Positions 13,382 through 14,378 of a stretch of DNA of 14,378 nucleotides are shown in pieces; position 1 is the stretch's first letter; each line of letters begins with the position of its first letter. The DNA comes from an uncultured Amylibacter sp. (GTDB taxonomy: Bacteria > Pseudomonadota > Alphaproteobacteria > Rhodobacterales > Rhodobacteraceae): NCBI GenBank assembly GCA_938001995.1, contig CALLAV010000246.1, forward strand, positions 1 through 14,378. Reading direction: 5' to 3'. A program made the position numbers and the translations under genes. The notes under the pieces were generated by a model, which was not told the DNA's origin, made no database searches, and worked only from the letters and a program-made list of their open reading frames with translations.

Positions 13382-14263
13382 CCGATCCCGCGTGATCATA
13401 ACAAAATCGCGCATATAGCCGTTGTCCACTTCTGATGAGCGAATGGCTGCATACAACCGCCGTGTCAGGCCGTTTTTGGTTAGTGGTTTGGCCACAAAGT
13501 CATGCCCGTATTTTTCCTCTGCGATCACCCAATCAGGCAATACGGACACGCCGCGACCTGATGCCACCAGCAGCATAATGACAGCGGTCAGTTCCACTTG
13601 GCGCACGGATTTCGGTTCAACGCGGGCAGGGGTCAGCAGTTCGGTAAACACATCCAAACGGGTTTTATCGACGGGATAGGTGATCAGCGTTTGATCGCGA
13701 AAATCCTCTGCCTCGATAAAGGGTTTGTCGGCCAGTGGATGGGTGCGGGCACATACAAAAGTCGGCTCGTAATCCAGCAAGGGGATAAATTCGACGCCGT
13801 CCAGTTCCTCTGGATCGGCGGAAACCACCAAATCCACCTCCTCGCGTTGCAAGGCGGGCAGCGCGTCAAATGCTAGGCCCGGGCGGATATCCACGTCCAC
13901 GTTGGGCCAACTTTTGCGGAACTCTTCCAGAACGGGAAACAGCCATTCAAAACAGGCGTGGCATTCAATGGCGATGTGCATACGCCCTGCTTTGCCCGTT
14001 ATCAGGTCAGCAAAGTCGTCTTCCAGTGCGTCGATCTGCGGCAGTACTTTTTCCGCCAATTGCAACAGCTTGTGCCCCGCCTTGGACAGTTTCAACGGTT
14101 TGGAGCGACGCAAAAACAGCTCCATCCCGACCTGTTCTTCTAGCGCCTTTATTTGGTGGGACAGGGCGGACTGCGTGACGTTCAATACCTCTGCCGCGCG
14201 GGCAAGGCCCCCCTGATCGTGAATGGCGCGGATGGAGCGCAAGTGGCGAAATTCCAGATACAT
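13367..14263 (-). CDS. metR: MetR-type LysR transcriptional regulator of methionine synthesis
   Basis: A protein of 298 residues with the LysR layout: a winged helix-turn-helix at about 3-62 (recognition region RAAEVLNVTQSALSHQIKALE) and a co-inducer domain from about 92. The start of that domain, AIECHACFEWLFPVLEEF (98-115), matches MetR, which senses homocysteine and controls metE, metF, metH or glyA in many proteobacteria. The gene is divergent from another gene starting at about 14370, and the space between them has an exact MetR consensus site at 14308-14320, which strongly supports the naming. The divergent layout with a shared site also suggests autoregulation. The ATG at 14263 has only a weak AGG upstream but begins the conserved LysR N-terminus. 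Downstream lies the phosphatase gene, 66 bases on. Confidence 0.92.
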   Translation of the reverse strand: MYLEFRHLRSIRAIHDQGGLARAAEVLNVTQSALSHQIKALEEQVGMELFLRRSKPLKLSKAGHKLLQLAEKVLPQIDALEDDFADLITGKAGRMHIAIECHACFEWLFPVLEEFRKSWPNVDVDIRPGLAFDALPALQREEVDLVVSADPEELDGVEFIPLLDYEPTFVCARTHPLADKPFIEAEDFRDQTLITYPVDKTRLDVFTELLTPARVEPKSVRQVELTAVIMLLVASGRGVSVLPDWVIAEEKYGHDFVAKPLTKNGLTRRLYAAIRSSEVDNGYMRDFVMITRDRQAND

Positions 14264-14369
14264 AGCAGGCCTAACATGAATGGTTCGCGTATTAATTATT
14301 AGAAATATGAATTTGCTTCAAGTTCGAATGTGGTGTCTTTGGACTTAACCTTCAACAGAAAGCTCTGCC
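14264..14369. promoter_or_regulatory. metR divergent promoter region
   Basis: A 106-base control region with an AT-rich core (14289-14312). On the minus strand TTGAAG (14321-14316) and AATAAT (14300-14295), 15 bases apart, are a possible metR promoter with a short spacer; its -35 part overlaps the MetR site, which would fit autorepression. No good promoter is visible for the rightward gene, as expected for one that needs an activator. Confidence 0.5.
14308..14320. promoter_or_regulatory. MetR binding site
   Basis: TGAATTTGCTTCA matches the enterobacterial MetR consensus TGAA-NN-T-NN-TTCA at every defined base. Its centre is 51 bases before the metR ATG and 56 before the presumed rightward ATG. 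A degenerate second site with a shorter spacer (TGAA-TGG-TTCG, 14277-14287) lies nearer metR. Confidence 0.75.
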
Positions 14370-14378
14370 ATGACCCGC
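14370..14378 (+). CDS. Start of a divergent gene, cut by the window edge (possible methionine-pathway gene)
   Basis: Only ATG ACC CGC (Met-Thr-Arg) is inside the window. An AGAAAG at about 14354-14359 is a possible SD. Position opposite metR and behind an exact MetR site suggests metE, metF or metH, but three codons cannot show which, or even prove that this is the true start. Confidence 0.3.

Overview
The window looks like chromosomal DNA of an aerobic alphaproteobacterium, most likely Rhodobacterales (Roseobacter group). The reasons are moderately high GC, strong Shine-Dalgarno (SD) sites, and typical roseobacter genes: cobyric acid synthase beside a small membrane protein, a PIMT-like gene before a TolC-type gene, a form II CoxL-like molybdenum hydroxylase subunit, and a MetR with its binding site. 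I see no tRNA, rRNA, CRISPR array, insertion sequence, phage gene or attachment site. Genes are packed tightly; the longest gap is about 175 bases.

Layout. At 26-2120 a membrane protein of the YdjM/DUF457 type and cobQ are divergent and 43 bases apart. From 2137 to 5329 on the minus strand lie, in transcription order, a PIMT-like methyltransferase, a TolC-family outer membrane channel and an acidic protein whose two ends resemble the polar organiser PopZ. From 5433 to 8815, also minus, an orphan CoxL-type molybdenum hydroxylase large subunit is translationally coupled (ATGA overlap) to a DUF2235 alpha/beta hydrolase. An HD-domain protein (8991-9617, plus) is divergent from the hydroxylase across a 175-base region with a clear inverted repeat. 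A class V aminotransferase (serine/alanine-glyoxylate type) and a family 2 glycosyltransferase follow on the minus strand. ygfZ (plus) and an inositol monophosphatase (minus) converge with overlapping stop codons. The window ends with metR and the start of a divergent gene; the region between them holds an exact match to the MetR consensus.

How the genes relate. Most are housekeeping or metabolic singletons: cobalamin synthesis, Fe-S cluster maintenance by YgfZ, inositol phosphate dephosphorylation, control of methionine synthesis. The B12 gene cobQ and metR may be linked through methionine synthase, but they are 11 kb apart and nothing shows co-regulation.

The less ordinary parts are: the PopZ-like protein; the PIMT-like protein that lacks the usual repair-enzyme substrate motif; the hydroxylase large subunit without its FeS and FAD partners but coupled to a lipase-like hydrolase; and the HD protein with a full set of di-iron ligand candidates. 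I found no strong sign of a wholly new multi-gene system. The coxL-like/DUF2235/HD cluster is the best candidate for an uncharacterised pathway.
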